A program made the translations under genes and the position numbers. Below are positions 62,401-64,000 of a DNA stretch of 64,000 bases, piece by piece (position 1 is the first letter of the stretch; every line of letters begins with the position of its first letter). Origin of the DNA: VXYL01 sp963422285 (GTDB taxonomy: Bacteria > Pseudomonadota > Gammaproteobacteria > Pseudomonadales > Azotimanducaceae); assembly GCA_963422285.2 (NCBI GenBank), contig CAXXJO010000001.1, forward strand, positions 248,001 to 312,000, read 5' to 3'. The notes under the pieces are model-generated. The model searched no databases. It saw only the letters and a program-made list of their open reading frames with translations, and was not told the DNA's origin.

Positions 62401-63165
62401 TGGATGGTGGATCGCATCGCCATCCCGCCGGAGGGTTCCGAAGGTTCGGACGGTCGCTACCTGGGGCCTGCTGGTGTCGACGGCTTGGCTGGCCAACGCC
62501 ACGGACACCATCCGATTCGGCAGCGGTACGCTGATCCTGCCGTATCGCCCCGCGCTCCCCCACCGCCAAGCAGATCACCTGGAAGCTGCCCAGCGTCGGC
62601 ATCGGCGGGATAGGCACCGAGTTTCGCATCTTGGGAGTAGATCGCCATCTCGGGGACGCATCTCGGACCGTACGCTGGCGTTCATTCGCGGTTTCTTCGA
62701 TCAGGACGAGGCCACCGCCAACGGCCAGACGTTTCAGCCCCGTCCAGCGCGTTCCCCCATCTACATAGGCGGTGGGCCCCATTGCCCTCGAACGGGCGGC
62801 GCACTACGGCGACGGCTGGCTGCCGATGCGCATGACGGCCGCGCAACTGCCGGATGCGCGGGTCGGGTATGCGGAGCGCTGCACCGCCCTAGGCCGCACG
62901 GTCGGTCAAGAGCGTCGTCATGGGCGGCCTACCGCTCTCCGATGCCGGGGCGGCACTGCGAGACTTCCAGGAGCCGAGAGTGGATCGGTTCTGCTCGGCG
63001 AACGCTACGCCGACGACTGCCTATGGGTCGGCAGAGAGGCCCACGGCACCATCACGGAGCTGTTCGCGGCATGGTCGGAGCGTGTGGGGCACTCGGCGAG
63101 GAGCGGATCGTCGATGGGCTGGTGGCGGCTAGCACCGGGGGGCGGCGAACAAGCGCAATGACCGC
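62388..63165 (+). pseudogene. LLM-class oxidoreductase remnant (paralogue of the gene at 31.6 kb)
   Basis: Pieces in three frames follow the intact LLM gene in order. They are WMVDRIAIPPEGSEGSDGRY, STAWLANATDTIRFGSGTLI LPYR, GTEFRILGVDRHLG, SDRTLAFIRGFFDQDEATAN GQTFQPRP, SPIYIGG, and ALERAAHYGDGWLPMRMTAA. The first 25 or so residues of the barrel are missing, and at least four frameshifts are present. It is a dead copy of a probable F420-dependent enzyme, more diverged than the functional paralogue. Confidence 0.75.
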
Positions 63166-63277
63166 CCCTGGAACCACCAGCTTGACAACGGCGGCATGCA
63201 CCCCCACTATCCTCCTGCTTGCTTGACTCGAAGGGGAAGTCCATGCGCGAAGGTGCCACGGGACTGTAGTAGACCAA

Positions 63278-63794
63278 TGCATGAAGTAGTGGTGGCGGCC
63301 ATAGGTCCAATTGTCGGTGCTATCGTCGTTGCCGCGACAGGCGCATGGATGGCTATCCATCAAATCGCCTAGCTGCTCAACACGCGACAGAGGAACGTCA
63401 AGGAACGTCAACTAGCCGCGCAACACTGGAGTTCGTCTCGGAGACCGAAGTAACCAACCCCGGATGGATTGGACTCCGCGTTCGCTTCGCACAGTTGTGC
63501 AAAGCAAATCGCCTAACTAGGCTAGATCATCCAGAAACTGACGAAGACCGCTGGGCGTTCGTCCAAGCAACCATCTTCCTCAACCACTACCAACTTGTCG
63601 TCGCCAGCATGAATCACGACCTCATTGACGAGGAACTCTACTCGGAGTGTACTCGCTCAGAGCTGATTCGCATTTGGGATGATGCAGAGGCGTTCGCCAT
63701 TGAACTCCGGCGTACGAAGGACTCGAAGGTCCTCTATTGTCAGTTACAAGCACTGATGGATAAGCGAAAAGGTGTTGCAGGCAACTCTATCTAA
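63278..63794 (+). pseudogene. Frameshifted membrane-anchored DUF4760-like protein
   Basis: ATG 63278 encodes one hydrophobic helix (VAAIGPIVGAIVVAATGAWM) and stops at 63370. The following soluble part is open in another frame to 63794 (TLEFVSETEVTNPGWIGLRV, WAFVQATIFLNHYQLVVASM NHDLIDEELYSECTRSELI). The layout of one helix plus a small helical domain recalls DUF4760-type proteins. A 10-bp tandem repeat (GGAACGTCAA twice, about 63394-63413) lies near the break. The GC content is low for this genome (28 of 60 bases from 63481), suggesting transfer. It may be a real gene with an indel. Confidence 0.5.
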
Positions 63795-64000
63795 CGCTGA
63801 CGCCTCATCCTGATCCATCGGGAGTGTCTCGGTTGGAATTGGATATGCCGCACCACTCGCACGGCGTCCAATAGCTGCCTATTCGTCCGCATCTTGCGGC
63901 CGCAAGGTTCACGGCGACACGGGTTCGAACTGAGGCACACCGCCTAGGATCGCTTCTGGCGATGCTCCCCGGCTTGCCATAGAATGGTCATTCTCGACTG
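63795..64000. other. Right-edge intergenic sequence
   Basis: No gene recognised. A short stretch near 63913-63935 resembles sequence at 29088-29110, as noted in the findings. Confidence 0.35.

Overview
The window is high-GC DNA from a proteobacterium, most likely an uncultured member of the Gammaproteobacteria. The evidence is the run rpsF-rpsR-rplI-dnaB-radA, the run nrdR-ribD-nusB-thiL-pgpA, and recN lying next to hrcA-grpE-dnaK-dnaJ-dapB. Two things are unusual for that group. There is an apparently complete set of coenzyme F420 biosynthesis genes with candidate F420-using enzymes, and there are many broken genes (restriction-modification, IS transposase, ttcA, phytanoyl-CoA dioxygenase, SnoaL-like, cofH, LLM oxidoreductase). 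So many remnants suggest relaxed selection, as in host-associated lineages, although sequencing indels in a draft assembly could mimic some of them.

Layout. 1-8.3 kb: accessory catabolic genes (amidohydrolase, cytochrome P450, enoyl-CoA hydratase, epoxide-hydrolase-like protein) among remnants of a type II restriction-modification pair, an IS1634-type transposase, ttcA and a PIN toxin. 8.3-20.6 kb: tRNA-Leu(CAG), rnr, rlmB, a dead phyH gene, rpsF-rpsR-rplI-dnaB-radA and nrdR-ribD-nusB-thiL-pgpA. 20.6-32.4 kb: a SnoaL-like gene frameshifted at an 11-bp tandem duplication, aldo/keto reductase, YihX-like phosphatase, exported alpha-carbonic anhydrase, fadJ-type beta-oxidation protein with two small downstream genes, an orphan histidine kinase divergent from a large secreted repeat protein, and an LLM oxidoreductase. 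32.5-43.1 kb: the F420 locus (npdG-cofE-cofD-cofC, then an NhaC-type antiporter and a cofG-cofH fusion), followed by a mosaic cofH fragment with a 632-bp block almost identical to the intact gene. 43.1-51.4 kb: GNAT, a conserved hypothetical, ctaB, a deazaflavin-dependent nitroreductase-family protein, two PH-domain membrane proteins, thyX and a ketopantoate-reductase-like gene. 51.6-62.2 kb: recN, then a three-gene restriction-modification-like operon (5-methylcytosine methyltransferase, an unrecognised 156-residue protein, a DUF3883 protein), then hrcA, grpE with a heat-shock-type promoter, dnaK, dnaJ and dapB. 62.2-64 kb: a dead LLM oxidoreductase and a frameshifted low-GC gene.

How the genes fit together. 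CofC, CofD, CofE and the CofG/CofH fusion would make F420, NpdG would exchange reducing equivalents between F420 and NADP(H), and the LLM and deazaflavin-dependent oxidoreductases would spend F420H2. RibD makes pyrimidine intermediates of the pathway that also supplies the F420 deazaflavin precursor. The P450, hydratase, hydrolase and FadJ point to oxidation of lipids or xenobiotics. The operon between recN and hrcA is the best candidate for an undescribed system.
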